NCBI GenBank assembly: GCA_012522045.1
Contig: JAAYLC010000247.1
Coordinates: 1-60,815, forward strand
Direction of reading: 5' to 3'
From: Bacteroidota bacterium
Lineage (GTDB): Bacteria > Bacteroidota > Bacteroidia > Flavobacteriales > Flavobacteriaceae
Length of the DNA: 60,815 bases
Shown here: one piece after another, positions 46,005 to 55,075 of the stretch
Layout: each line of letters starts with the position of its first letter
Numbering within the stretch: the stretch's first letter is position 1
Notes under the pieces: model-generated
Seen by the model: only the letters and a program-made list of their open reading frames with translations
The model's database searches: none
What the model was told of the DNA's origin: nothing
Made by a program: the position numbers and the translations under genes

Positions 46005-47192
46005 ATGAATTTTAAAAAGAAAATCATGCGTTTTAACCCTATTGCAGCATTAATAATAGCAATAACTTTAGTCTCATGTTCAAATGACGACAACGGAAAC
46101 GGTGGATCAGAAACTCCTCCGACAGCTTCGGAATTAGTAGGAAGCATCACGGGAAACAAAACTTTGGATCCTTCCATCACTTACACCATTACGGGTCCTG
46201 TAATCGTTGAAGACGGAGCTGAATTAACCATTCCGGCGGGAACACGAATTGAAGCAAGAAAAGGATTTAACAGTTACATTCTTGTGCTGCAAGGTGGAAA
46301 AATATTTGCAAACGGTACTGCAGAAGCGCCGGTTGTAATGACTGCGGACACTCCAAACGCTGAAGAAGGACACTGGGGCGGGCTTGTCATCAATGGATAT
46401 GCGCCTTTGGCAGGTGGAACTATCGGTAGTACAGAGATTAGCTCTGCTTTTGAATATGGCGGATCGAACCCCGGTGATAGTTCCGGAGTATTAACTTATT
46501 TGATTTTAGACTATACCGGTGCACGTTCAAGTGCAGACGTTGAGCACAACGGACTGACATTAAACGGAGTTGGAAACGGAACCAAAATTGAAAATATCTT
46601 TGTTAGAAATGCAGCAGATGACGGTATCGAATTTTTCGGAGGAACCGTAAACGTAACCAATCTTCTGGTTGTTAATTCTGATGACGATATGTTTGACTTT
46701 ACTCAAGGATACACCGGAACCTTAGAAAATGCCTATGGAATTTGGGAACAAGGTTTTACCAGTTCAGAATCTGACCCGAGAGGTATTGAAGCAGATGGTA
46801 ACTTAGACGGAAACTTCCCTTCACAAACAGGACAATCCGATTTTGTTATCAGAAACATTACTTTCGATTTGCGTTTAAGTAAAGCCAACGACAACGATCC
46901 TTCAAATGTTACCAATAAAATGCAAGATGTTATCAAGATTCGCCGCGGTGCAAAAGCTCATATTACCAATGCGTTGGTTAAAGGAACCGGAACTGCTATT
47001 GATTTGATTGATTTCAGCGACGGAAAAGGAACCGGTGATTCAGGATCTTCTATCAGTCTTACCAACCAATTGACAAATGATCACATCGGAAAAACGATCA
47101 ATCCAGAAGAAGGATTCCCCGGAGCTGTAATAGAATCCGGAAATACAGGTTGCCCAACATCAATATTTTCTTGGACCAACTATAATTTCTAA
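46005..47192 (+). CDS. Beta-helix-like surface lipoprotein of the phosphate cluster
   Basis: A lipoprotein of about 395 residues. With the ATG at 46005 the signal is MNFKKKIMRFNPIAALIIAITLVSC, ending in a lipobox Cys; longer starts at 45951 (ATG) or 45945 (TTG) would make it unusually long. After an Asn/Gly-rich linker, short strands recur (VEDGAELTIPAGTRIEA, ILVLQGGKIFANGTAEAPVVMTA, HWGGLVINGYAPL, and later VRNAADDGIEFFGGTVNVTNLLVVNSDDDMFDFTQG), as in right-handed parallel beta-helix proteins. Asp-rich turns could bind metal ions. From memory, similar proteins often follow TonB-dependent receptors in Bacteroidota. It probably captures a ligand for the receptor upstream. The enzymatic role, if any, is unknown. 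Confidence 0.75.
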   Translation: MNFKKKIMRFNPIAALIIAITLVSCSNDDNGNGGSETPPTASELVGSITGNKTLDPSITYTITGPVIVEDGAELTIPAGTRIEARKGFNSYILVLQGGKIFANGTAEAPVVMTADTPNAEEGHWGGLVINGYAPLAGGTIGSTEISSAFEYGGSNPGDSSGVLTYLILDYTGARSSADVEHNGLTLNGVGNGTKIENIFVRNAADDGIEFFGGTVNVTNLLVVNSDDDMFDFTQGYTGTLENAYGIWEQGFTSSESDPRGIEADGNLDGNFPSQTGQSDFVIRNITFDLRLSKANDNDPSNVTNKMQDVIKIRRGAKAHITNALVKGTGTAIDLIDFSDGKGTGDSGSSISLTNQLTNDHIGKTINPEEGFPGAVIESGNTGCPTSIFSWTNYNF

Positions 47193-47243
47193 GAAAGTGA
47201 AACTTAAGATAAGTGAAACTATCGTGATTATTTAATTAGCTTT

Positions 47244-47285
47244 AGAGAATGCGCAAATGAAAATTTACGCATTCTCTATTTTTTA
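47244..47285 (+). terminator. Strong intrinsic terminator after the lipoprotein gene
   Basis: A perfect 10-bp stem pairs AGAGAATGCG (47244-47253) with CGCATTCTCT (47268-47277). Four further inner pairs are possible, and a T-rich run follows. It separates the lipoprotein gene from the regulator genes. Confidence 0.85.
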
Positions 47286-47295
47286 TTTGATACAA

Positions 47296-47303
47296 TAACT
47301 TTG
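47296..47303 (+). promoter_or_regulatory. -7 box of the response-regulator operon
   Basis: TAACTTTG lies 57 bases before the preferred ATG at 47361 and just after the terminator, giving the two-component genes their own transcript. Confidence 0.5.
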
Positions 47304-47360
47304 TATTTTTAGAACAAATTGAGCGACATAACTTATCATCGTTCAAATATTAAAAAATCC

Positions 47361-48050
47361 ATGGATAAACAAAAAATTTTACTGGTTGATGACGATCAAA
47401 ACATTTCAGAAATTTTAGAATTCAATTTAAAAAATGAAGGCTTTGAAGTGAAAGCCGTCGCATCAGCAGAAGAAGCTTTAAAACAACCTATCTCAGAATA
47501 TCAACTCATCTTATTAGATGTCATGATGGGCGGCATGTCCGGTCTTAAAATGGCCGAAAAACTACGAGGCAAAAACATTCACATTCCAATCATATTTTTA
47601 ACTGCAAAAGATACAGAGAACGATATGCTTACCGGTTTTTCAGTAGGAGGAGATGATTATATTCCAAAACCGTTTTCAATTAAAGAAGTCATTGCGCGAA
47701 TCAAAGCAGTCTTAAAACGAAGTCCGGTAAATACAGAAAGCATCCCGGAAAACGGCCTCTTGGATTTAGGTCCTATTGTCATCGATTTTAATTTAAAAGA
47801 AGTGATTGTCGACACGAAGAAAATTGCATTGACAAAAACTGAATTTGAGTTGTTGGCATTGCTTGCACAAAATCAGGATACTATTTTTTCGCGTGATAAA
47901 ATAATCAGTCAAGTTTGGGAAGATACTTATGTAAATGAACGAACGGTGGATGTTCACATTACACGTTTGAGAAAAAAATTAGGCAAATATGGCGACGCTA
48001 TTACAAATCGTTCGGGTTACGGTTACCGATTTAATTTAGAAAATGTATGA
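47361..48050 (+). CDS. PhoB-like response regulator (OmpR family)
   Basis: A 229-residue regulator. The receiver domain has acidic residues D10-D12, the phosphoacceptor D53 (LILLDVMM), T81 and K103 (IPKPFS). The C-terminal winged helix has LTKTEFELLALLAQN and VNERTVDVHITRLRKKLGKYGDAI, the OmpR/PhoB DNA-recognition helix. An earlier TTG start (47319) adds 14 unconserved residues. It overlaps the kinase gene by four bases (ATGA). Location with pst genes and phoU makes it the likely Pho regulon activator, binding TGTAACA repeats. Confidence 0.9.
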   Translation: MDKQKILLVDDDQNISEILEFNLKNEGFEVKAVASAEEALKQPISEYQLILLDVMMGGMSGLKMAEKLRGKNIHIPIIFLTAKDTENDMLTGFSVGGDDYIPKPFSIKEVIARIKAVLKRSPVNTESIPENGLLDLGPIVIDFNLKEVIVDTKKIALTKTEFELLALLAQNQDTIFSRDKIISQVWEDTYVNERTVDVHITRLRKKLGKYGDAITNRSGYGYRFNLENV

Positions 48051-49756
48051 AGTTAACGTTTCGTCAGCGACTGTTTTTATATGTTGCTTTACTTTTTATA
48101 ATTGTTACCGTAGGAATTGCATTGTTCGAAAATTCCCGTGAAAGACAATTTAAAACCGAAGCGTTAACAGAACAACTTGAGATTTACACCGATGTTATTC
48201 AATCGCAACTAACACTAAATAACGATTTTCAAATTTCTCAAGTTGAAAATGTCCAAAATGTCATGCCGCCGGAATTGCGAATCACCATCCTAGATTTATC
48301 CGGAAATGTGTTGTTTGACAATGCCGTTGAGAATGTTGAAAGGTTAGAAAATCACATTGGCAGAGAAGAAGTAATTGATGCGCGTACAACCACTACCAAT
48401 ACGGGATCACACATCAGACTTTCAGAATCTACAGACATCAAATACCTGTATTTTGCAAAAAAATATTCCGGCAACTATGTAAGAGTTGCTTTGCCTTACG
48501 ACATTGAGGTGCGCCAGTTTATAAAAGCAGATAACTTATTTCTATATTTTCTAATAATTATCGGTGGCGTTTCGCTGTTTCTCATTCATAGAATTACTCA
48601 CCAATTTGGTTCATCTATCAAACGATTGCACAATTTTGCAATGCAACCCTCCGATACTTCCATCAATTTTACGGATGATGAAATTGGAGTTATCGGAAAT
48701 AAGATTTTAGAAAACTATAAACAAATTGAAGCGCATAAAAAAAATCTTACCTTAGAAAAACAAAAACTACTTCAGCATATTCAGATTTCCGAAGAAGGAA
48801 TTTGTTTCGTTTCCAGTTCGGGAAAAGTAGAGTATCACAACGGATTGTTTATTCAATATTTAAATCAATTGACAGACGAACCCAAGAGTGAAGCATATGA
48901 AGTATTGATAGATCCTACCTTCGAACAACTTCATGATTTTATAGTTCACGGCGAAGACAATTATTTTGATACACAAATCAACAAACACGGGAAAATATTC
49001 TCTTTGCGTGCCATTATTTTTGAGGATAAGAGTTTTGAAATTATTCTTACCGACATTTCTCAACAAGAGAAAACTCAAAAACTAAAACAAGAAATCACCG
49101 GAAACATTGCTCATGAATTGCGTACACCGGTAACAAGTATTCGCGCTTATTTGGAAACGGTTTTAGACCATGAGCTTCCCGATGATAAAAAGGAATATTT
49201 TATCCGTCAGGCGTATACACAAACGATGACTTTATCAGAAATGATTAAAGATATAAGCATTATCAGTCGTGTAGAAGAAGCACCAAATTCATTTGATTTG
49301 GAAGCGGTTGATATAAGACATCTATTATCGAATCTAAAAAAAGAAAAAGCTACAGCTTTGGCAGAGAAAAATATGAAAATGCAATGGGATTTGCCGGAAA
49401 AATGCATCGTTAAAGGAAATTTGAGTTTATTAAATTCAATTTTCAGAAACCTCATTGAAAATTCCATACGGTATGCCGGAGAGAATGTAGTTATCAATAT
49501 TTCCGTGTATAAAGAAGATGAAAAGTTTTATTATTTTTCATTTTACGATACCGGAAAAGGGATTCAAAATGAAACTGCCCTCAACCGTATTTTTGAGCGT
49601 TTTTATCGCGTTCATGAAGGCAGAACACGAGATACAGGCGGAAGTGGTTTGGGACTGTCTATCGTGAAGAATGCCGTGCTATTTCACAAAGGAATGATAA
49701 CGGCAAAAAACAGGAAAAACGCAGGATTGGAATTTATTTTCAACTTACACAAATAA
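48047..49756 (+). CDS. PhoR-like sensor histidine kinase
   Basis: A 569-residue membrane kinase. The first helix spans about residues 9-26, an extracytoplasmic domain about 27-160, the second helix about 164-181, then a linker and a PAS-like region (about 245-340). The HisKA domain has the phospho-accepting H356 in NIAHELRTPVTSIRAYLE. The ATPase domain has the N box (NSIFRNLIENSIRYA), the G1 motif (FYDTGKGI) and G2 (DTGGSGLGLSIVKNA). It would phosphorylate the adjacent regulator under control of PhoU and the Pst transporter. The sizeable extracytoplasmic domain differs from E. coli PhoR, which has almost none. Confidence 0.9.
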   Translation: MKLTFRQRLFLYVALLFIIVTVGIALFENSRERQFKTEALTEQLEIYTDVIQSQLTLNNDFQISQVENVQNVMPPELRITILDLSGNVLFDNAVENVERLENHIGREEVIDARTTTTNTGSHIRLSESTDIKYLYFAKKYSGNYVRVALPYDIEVRQFIKADNLFLYFLIIIGGVSLFLIHRITHQFGSSIKRLHNFAMQPSDTSINFTDDEIGVIGNKILENYKQIEAHKKNLTLEKQKLLQHIQISEEGICFVSSSGKVEYHNGLFIQYLNQLTDEPKSEAYEVLIDPTFEQLHDFIVHGEDNYFDTQINKHGKIFSLRAIIFEDKSFEIILTDISQQEKTQKLKQEITGNIAHELRTPVTSIRAYLETVLDHELPDDKKEYFIRQAYTQTMTLSEMIKDISIISRVEEAPNSFDLEAVDIRHLLSNLKKEKATALAEKNMKMQWDLPEKCIVKGNLSLLNSIFRNLIENSIRYAGENVVINISVYKEDEKFYYFSFYDTGKGIQNETALNRIFERFYRVHEGRTRDTGGSGLGLSIVKNAVLFHKGMITAKNRKNAGLEFIFNLHK

Positions 49757-49781
49757 AAAAATGCCCGATGAAGGCATTTTA
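49756..49781. terminator. Bidirectional terminator between convergent operons
   Basis: AAATGCC (49759-49765) pairs with GGCATTT (49773-49779) around a 7-base loop, flanked by A and T runs. It can serve both the forward kinase gene and the minus-strand cluster ending at 49811. Confidence 0.65.
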
Positions 49782-49810
49782 AAGAGTATATGATAAGGAA
49801 TTGAGACACT

Positions 49811-50062
49811 TTAAAACAATCGTTTCACTAAGTTTTTAAGGGGTCTGTATTTTACAAATCTGTTGATAACACCTGCCACAACCGTATGTTTAATTAAAGG
49901 GCCTACAGCGGCAGCTATTAAATTTCGAGGAGCTAATTCTTCTGATATCGATTCTTTAGTATCGTTAATACTTAATTTTAATTCTTCCAACTCAATTTTG
50001 GTTTTGAGTCGGAGGTATTTTAAATCACGATCTATTTCATCAAAATTTTTATACTTCTTCAT
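49811..50062 (-). CDS. Small conserved protein of the YtxH/holin-like cluster
   Basis: An 83-residue protein starting MKKYKNFDEIDRDLKYLRLKTKIELEELKLS, a charged helical region, followed by a more hydrophobic segment (LIAAAVGPLIKHTVVAGVIN). A longer reading to 50182 would overlap the holin-like gene by over 100 bases; the ATG at 50062, ten bases past that gene's stop, is preferred. It probably works with the two genes upstream in envelope stress or membrane organisation, from context only. Confidence 0.65.
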   Translation of the reverse strand: MKKYKNFDEIDRDLKYLRLKTKIELEELKLSINDTKESISEELAPRNLIAAAVGPLIKHTVVAGVINRFVKYRPLKNLVKRLF

Positions 50063-50072
50063 GCGCCTATTT

Positions 50073-50522
50073 TTAACGTCTTCCCGATGTATCAGCTCTA
50101 TATCTTTCATCTTCTGTTCGATTGTGTAAACGATTTCTTTCTTTTTCAATAACTTCTTCAGGGGTGAGCTCTTCATCATCAAACAAAATTTCTGAAAAAT
50201 TCTGAATGATGAGTTTTTCGATTAGTTTTCTTCCAAATATAAGCATCACCAGTAAGAGTAAGACAAAAAATGCACCGATTAACAAAAATCCTGCATAGGA
50301 ATTTCCTATAATTTCTCCCAGCCACAGTGCAAAACCGATAGAAAGAAAAACAAGTATAAACAGAGATAGCCCTCCGAAAATAAACAGATTAATAAGAGCA
50401 ACTATCATTTTCATTGAAATTTTAAAGGCTCGCAACTTGTAATACTCAATATTGCTTTCTATAAAATTTTCAAATCGAATGACAATTTCCTGTAACTTGT
50501 TACTTAGATTGTTAAAAAGCAT
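50073..50522 (-). CDS. Phage-holin-like DUF1469 family membrane protein
   Basis: A 149-residue protein with two long hydrophobic helices (about 40-65 and 75-103), preceded by an amphipathic helix and followed by a charged tail. It matches the Holin-3_6/DUF1469 pattern. Despite the name it is a chromosomal envelope protein here: no phage genes are near. It lies 11 bases after the YtxH gene in an apparent operon. Confidence 0.78.
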   Translation of the reverse strand: MLFNNLSNKLQEIVIRFENFIESNIEYYKLRAFKISMKMIVALINLFIFGGLSLFILVFLSIGFALWLGEIIGNSYAGFLLIGAFFVLLLLVMLIFGRKLIEKLIIQNFSEILFDDEELTPEEVIEKERNRLHNRTEDERYRADTSGRR

Positions 50523-50533
50523 GCGTTCTGCGT

Positions 50534-50899
50534 TTATTTAACTTCGGATGGGGTTTCTTTTTCAGTTTTCCGTTGTTGCCAATTTGAATTTTTCTTTCTC
50601 AATTCTTCTAATTTTTCTTCCATTGCCAAAAGCACTTCATCTGCTTTGCTGCTGGCGGCATAAAGCGTTTCGTTTAAACGCTCTTCAAAATTTTCTTTGG
50701 CAATTTTTGCCTTTTCACCTAAAACCGAAGAAGCATCATTTACCTTTTTTTTTATATTTTTTTGTGCATTGCGCGCTCCTTTTCCAATTTTTTCGCGAGT
50801 TTCAGAACCTTTATAAGGAGCAAATAAGATTCCGATGCCTGCACCAATAACTGCACCTGTTAATAATGCCAATATTGTTTGTCCGGTGTTTGAATTCAT
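50534..50899 (-). CDS. YtxH domain protein
   Basis: A 121-residue protein. The N-terminal helix TILALLTGAVIGAGIGILFAPYKGSETREKI is the YtxH signature (glycine-zipper helix then APxxGxxTR). A long charged coiled coil follows to the end. Such proteins are often induced by stress and associated with the membrane. It is the first gene of the three-gene cluster. Confidence 0.88.
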   Translation of the reverse strand: MNSNTGQTILALLTGAVIGAGIGILFAPYKGSETREKIGKGARNAQKNIKKKVNDASSVLGEKAKIAKENFEERLNETLYAASSKADEVLLAMEEKLEELRKKNSNWQQRKTEKETPSEVK

Positions 50900-50995
50900 G
50901 GTATTCAGATTTAAAATTAGTTAATAAACCAAAGATAATTTAATGAACTTAGGTTTATTGTTAACAGTCGGTTAATTATCGAACGATTTTTAAAA

Positions 50996-51367
50996 TTAAG
51001 AGGAACCGTAACCGATAACCATAGCTTTTAATTCATTTTGATTGGGTTTTTCATCAAAAGATACCCATCCAGAAACTTCAGAATCTGCAGGGATATAATC
51101 AAATTCCAACAACACCGATTCCTCTGAATCGTCATCTTTTGAAATTTTCACTTTGACCATTTTGGCAGTGGTATTGCCTTGGTTTTGAACCACCACCGGA
51201 ACGCGATAATTTTGACTTGCAACTTCCGGAATTCCTAATGTGACAATCAAATCAGGAGGGGAAGATTCTCGGGTAATTATTTGATAAATCAAAACACCGG
51301 CTACAACCGAAACCATAATAATAGAAATGATGGTAACCACAATTTCCAGTTTACTTCTTTTTTCCAT
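50996..51367 (-). CDS. TIGR02588 family membrane protein
   Basis: A 123-residue protein with one N-terminal membrane helix (about 8-29) and an Ig-like extracytoplasmic domain (PPDLIVTLGIPEVASQNYRVPVVVQNQGNTTAK). It matches the TIGR02588 family, which typically travels with a TIGR02587 membrane protein. That partner is encoded upstream here but is frameshifted. The function is unknown. Confidence 0.78.
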   Translation of the reverse strand: MEKRSKLEIVVTIISIIMVSVVAGVLIYQIITRESSPPDLIVTLGIPEVASQNYRVPVVVQNQGNTTAKMVKVKISKDDDSEESVLLEFDYIPADSEVSGWVSFDEKPNQNELKAMVIGYGSS

Positions 51368-51377
51368 GAGTTTGAAT

Positions 51378-52222
51378 TTATTCTTTTATTAAAAACCGAC
51401 CTGCTGAAGCTCCTAAAGTTGCAGGAAGCGCTAAAACTATGACCTGCGCTATGATTCCGTATAGGGAAACGCCGTCAAACCGATTAAAAATCCAAAGCAT
51501 AAAGAAAGAAACTGCAAGTGCTATAGAATACATAATTGCGGTGCCAAATACAACTTCTTTCATAGAACTTTTATGTCCGTTCATTTTTTTTGAACCTTTA
51601 AAATTAATGTAATTTAAAATGGCTGCACCCACTGCAATTGAGAATATAAAAATCATGAGTATTTTAAAAGGGTTGGTTTCAAATCCGATGATTGGGACGT
51701 CATCCGTTGGAGCAATATTTGAAGCAATAAGCACCGCGCCGCAAAATGCCAAATTAACGGATTGCAAAAAAAGCTGTTGGAATCTGAATTTTCTTCTTCA
51801 TCTTCTTCTTCAAAATCATCTTCATCGTCAGGCAAAGCGAGTTGTTTTTTTCCAATGGATATTCCGATAGCCACGTTTACAGCCTGAATTATAATTTTTC
51901 CTTGAATTTCATACAATGACAAATCGCTGTGAATTCGTCCGGAAATAAACAAGATAAACGATACTAATAAGAAAGCTATTCCCATTTCCTCAAAAGATTC
52001 CAGGATGTTTTCTTTAAAATTGTCTTCCCTATTAAACCCGGCATATTTGTTATAGGCATACAACAAAAAAAAACTTACAATTAAATAAATCAGTAATTGA
52101 TAAGGTTTAAACACGAATCCGGCTTGCCAAAACTCAAGAGTATAAAGCATCGAAAGGCTAAAGAGCAAACCGCCTGCAATTCCTCTTCCGTACTCTTTTA
52201 ATGTATCTTGATTTGTAAGCAC
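51378..52222 (-). pseudogene. TIGR02587 (DUF2391) family membrane protein gene with a frameshift
   Basis: Two overlapping frames together make one membrane protein of about 280 residues. The upstream frame (52222 down to about 51773) encodes YGRGIAGGLLFSLSMLYTLE, several helices and an acidic stretch. The downstream frame (about 51770 to 51378) resumes with LQSVNLAFCGAVLIASNIAPTDDVP and four helices. The switch falls at a run of seven A (seven T on the coding strand) at 51766-51772; one extra base there would join the frames. This is typical of a homopolymer indel, either real or a sequencing error. The partner TIGR02588 gene follows 10 bases later. Confidence 0.8.
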
Positions 52223-52363
52223 CTTATTTTCTATATGTTGCTAAAAGAAAAATTAAAGATATGCCTATTCATTTAAGATGTTATATTCTTTAATTAAAAT
52301 TTATGACTCCGAAGTGAATCACTTATTAAAGAATAAGTAAAAATGAGGATTGGATGTTGAAAA

Positions 52364-52394
52364 TAAAAAAAGCTGCCTCGTGGTGAGACAGCTT
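52364..52394 (-). terminator. Intrinsic terminator after the TonB-dependent receptor
   Basis: On the minus strand AAGCTG-T-CTC pairs with GAG-G-CAGCTT with one internal mismatch and a 5-base loop, followed by seven T. It lies about 35 bases after the receptor stop. The rest of 52223-52429 shows no gene. Confidence 0.8.
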
Positions 52395-52429
52395 CTTGAA
52401 TTAATTTGATTAGTTATGAGAACAATGGG

Positions 52430-55060
52430 TTAGAAGTCGTATCGAAGGCTTGCATTCCACGTTCTTCCGTTCCCCCAGTAATAACCGTAAGAATCTTTTT
52501 GGCTCAAATAACTTTCATTTGCCAGATTGTGAACATTCGCTCGGAAAGTTACGTTGTTTCCTCCGAAATTGAATTTGTATGAAAGACCGGCGTCTAATAA
52601 CGTAAATGCCGACAAACGCTCTGCTTGGTAAACTTCACCTCTTAATGCGGCATTGATTACTTCGCGCGTATCTACAAATCCATACAAATCTGTATAAATA
52701 TTATAATCTGCATCTATGGCTAATCCGTCGATGATTTCATATTTAAAACCAAATCCGAAAGAAGTTTGTGCAGCGTTCCCCACTTTGGTTCCTGTTAAAT
52801 CCAGTGTTCCTTCATCCAACACCTGATTGTTTTCCTCAGAACGCGTTTGATAAGGTGTGGTTCCGTCGTATTTCCAATTTCCGATACTTCCGAATGCGCG
52901 AAGCATAAACACAGATGAATAGCGGTATTTACCTTCAAATTCGAAGCCTTTATGAACTTGTGTAACTCCCGTAAATCTTTGAACTCTATTTAATTGTTGA
53001 TTTGGATTGGAACTGTTGGGATCGCCCGGTATAAAATTGTAAACAAACCTGTTTCCCCATTTTGTATAATATCCGTTTAAATCCAGACTGACATTTCCGG
53101 AACGAATTCTATACCCCGCTTCAATTCCGGTAATTTCTTCATTGTCAACCTCATTGATTCCGGAAAGAATGTAATTTGAATTCCTGATGTCTTCAAAAAT
53201 ATTATCTAAATAAGGCTGTCTTGAATACTGACCTGCATTTGCAAAAATAGTGTGTCCGTCAACAAACGTATATCCCATTCCGCCTTTTATATTGTATCCG
53301 GTTTTATTCACTTTTTCTGACTTTCCAAGTCCATTCACTCCTTCAATCTCCACTCCGGTGGCACGTCCTTCTCTTTGATAACTTTGAGTACTTACAGCAC
53401 CTTGAATAAAAGCTGAAAACTTTTGTTTTTTATACTCTGCTTGTCCAAAAGCTCCTATATAATTGATGTATTCGGTATACTCGTAATTAAACCGTTGATC
53501 TTCACTTGCCGAGTTAAAAAGTGCAGCCCACGGATTTGCTTCGAAAGTCTCGGTGATTACATAATTGTCGGGACGCATTCCGTCAAACCCAAAATTGTCT
53601 GCATAACCGTTTAATCCCAGCAAATCATTCAACTGATACCAGTGGTTTCCACTATACATTCGCGAATCAATTCCCACATTGAAATTAAAATTCTCGTTGA
53701 TTTCATTTTCATAATTTGTTAGGAACCCGTACCAATTGTGATTATTTACAGACATTCTTCTAACCATTGAACCGGCGTCATAACTTCCGATACCGTTGTC
53801 TGCTCCTTGGATGTTATTCTGTACAATGGCATCAAAATCAATGTTTCCAAATTCATCTCTTACAATATTTCGTGAACTTCCTGCAGGTCCGGTACCACCA
53901 CCGCGTCCCCACGAAGCGTATAAAACCGAAGAAAGGAAACTCTTTTCGTTAATTTCCCAATCCCAATTTAAATTGGCAATAGGTTTGTGATAGTAGTTTC
54001 TACGAAAGGTATAGCGTTCGCCATCTTTAAAACCTGAGTTGTCATTGTACAGTTTTCCATACTCCTCATACACTTCAAGTCTTTTAGAATAATTTTGATC
54101 GTGAAATTGCGGAGCTCCTGTTAAAAGGAAATTAAATGAATGTTTCTCGTTAGGCATATATCCGATTCCGACAAAATAATTTTGTCCTTGACCCGTGGTT
54201 CCTTCTGCAAATTTTCGATGTGCCTGCCAGTGATCAAAAAGGAAGGAATATGCCCATTTTCCTTGCAATCCGGAGTTGTAGCTGACGGTTCCTTTCAAAT
54301 AACTGTCATTACCACCCATAAAACGTACAAAACCGCCTTCTCTATTATCGGCAACACGCGAAACAATGTTTACAGTTCCGCCTACAGAAGAAATTGCAAG
54401 TTTGGAAGAACCAAGTCCCCGCTGAACCTGAACTGCATTGGCAACATCTGACATTCCTGACCAGTTTGACCAATACACGCGTCCGTCTTCCATTCCGTTA
54501 ATAGGTTGACCGTTTAATAAAAATGCGGTATTCGTCTGATCAAATCCGCGCAAGAACATTTGTGAATCGCCAAATCCTCCGGCTTGATTTGAGACATAAA
54601 CACTGGGAGTACTTTTCATAATTTCAGGGAATTCGACGTTTCCGATTCCCTTTGTTTGAATTTCAACGGAACTAATCGTAGATACTGCAATAGGCGTTTG
54701 ACGATCCGAAGCCATATCAATCACACCTCGCCCGACTAATATCACTTCTGCCAAAGCATCAGAATCAAGTTGAAGTTTAATTGGACCTAACTCCTCAGTT
54801 CCGGAAATATTGGAAAAAGAAACCGTTTGAATGGAATATCCAATATAGGAGATGGTCAATGTTCCTGATGTTGAAGCCGTAGAAAGTATAAAGCTTCCGT
54901 CAAAATCGGTAATGGTCCCATTTGAAGTCCCATTTTCCACAACATTGGCACCTGCCAAAGGAATGTTAGTCTCAGAATCAACTACGCTTCCTTTAAGCGT
55001 GTTTTGAGCAAATGTTGCTGTACTCAGCATTACAATGAACAATAATAGTAATTTACGCAT
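52430..55060 (-). CDS. TonB-dependent outer-membrane receptor
   Basis: An 876-residue receptor. A signal peptide ends near MLSTATFAQ (residue 19). A carboxypeptidase-like domain (LKGSVVDSETNIPLAGANVVENG) and a plug (RQTPIAVSTISSVEIQTKG, then FLRGFDQTNTAFLLNGQPING) follow. A beta-barrel region of siderophore/vitamin-receptor style ends with RTWNASLRYDF, a terminal Phe. No SusD, ABC transporter or metal regulator is adjacent, so the ligand is unknown. It is monocistronic, with a terminator directly downstream. Confidence 0.88.
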   Translation of the reverse strand: MRKLLLLFIVMLSTATFAQNTLKGSVVDSETNIPLAGANVVENGTSNGTITDFDGSFILSTASTSGTLTISYIGYSIQTVSFSNISGTEELGPIKLQLDSDALAEVILVGRGVIDMASDRQTPIAVSTISSVEIQTKGIGNVEFPEIMKSTPSVYVSNQAGGFGDSQMFLRGFDQTNTAFLLNGQPINGMEDGRVYWSNWSGMSDVANAVQVQRGLGSSKLAISSVGGTVNIVSRVADNREGGFVRFMGGNDSYLKGTVSYNSGLQGKWAYSFLFDHWQAHRKFAEGTTGQGQNYFVGIGYMPNEKHSFNFLLTGAPQFHDQNYSKRLEVYEEYGKLYNDNSGFKDGERYTFRRNYYHKPIANLNWDWEINEKSFLSSVLYASWGRGGGTGPAGSSRNIVRDEFGNIDFDAIVQNNIQGADNGIGSYDAGSMVRRMSVNNHNWYGFLTNYENEINENFNFNVGIDSRMYSGNHWYQLNDLLGLNGYADNFGFDGMRPDNYVITETFEANPWAALFNSASEDQRFNYEYTEYINYIGAFGQAEYKKQKFSAFIQGAVSTQSYQREGRATGVEIEGVNGLGKSEKVNKTGYNIKGGMGYTFVDGHTIFANAGQYSRQPYLDNIFEDIRNSNYILSGINEVDNEEITGIEAGYRIRSGNVSLDLNGYYTKWGNRFVYNFIPGDPNSSNPNQQLNRVQRFTGVTQVHKGFEFEGKYRYSSVFMLRAFGSIGNWKYDGTTPYQTRSEENNQVLDEGTLDLTGTKVGNAAQTSFGFGFKYEIIDGLAIDADYNIYTDLYGFVDTREVINAALRGEVYQAERLSAFTLLDAGLSYKFNFGGNNVTFRANVHNLANESYLSQKDSYGYYWGNGRTWNASLRYDF

Positions 55061-55075
55061 ATAATTAAAGATTAA

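Noticed and set aside
50073-50522. Phage holin as evidence of a prophage
   Set aside because: No capsid, tail, integrase or lysin genes are near; the family is widespread on bacterial chromosomes.
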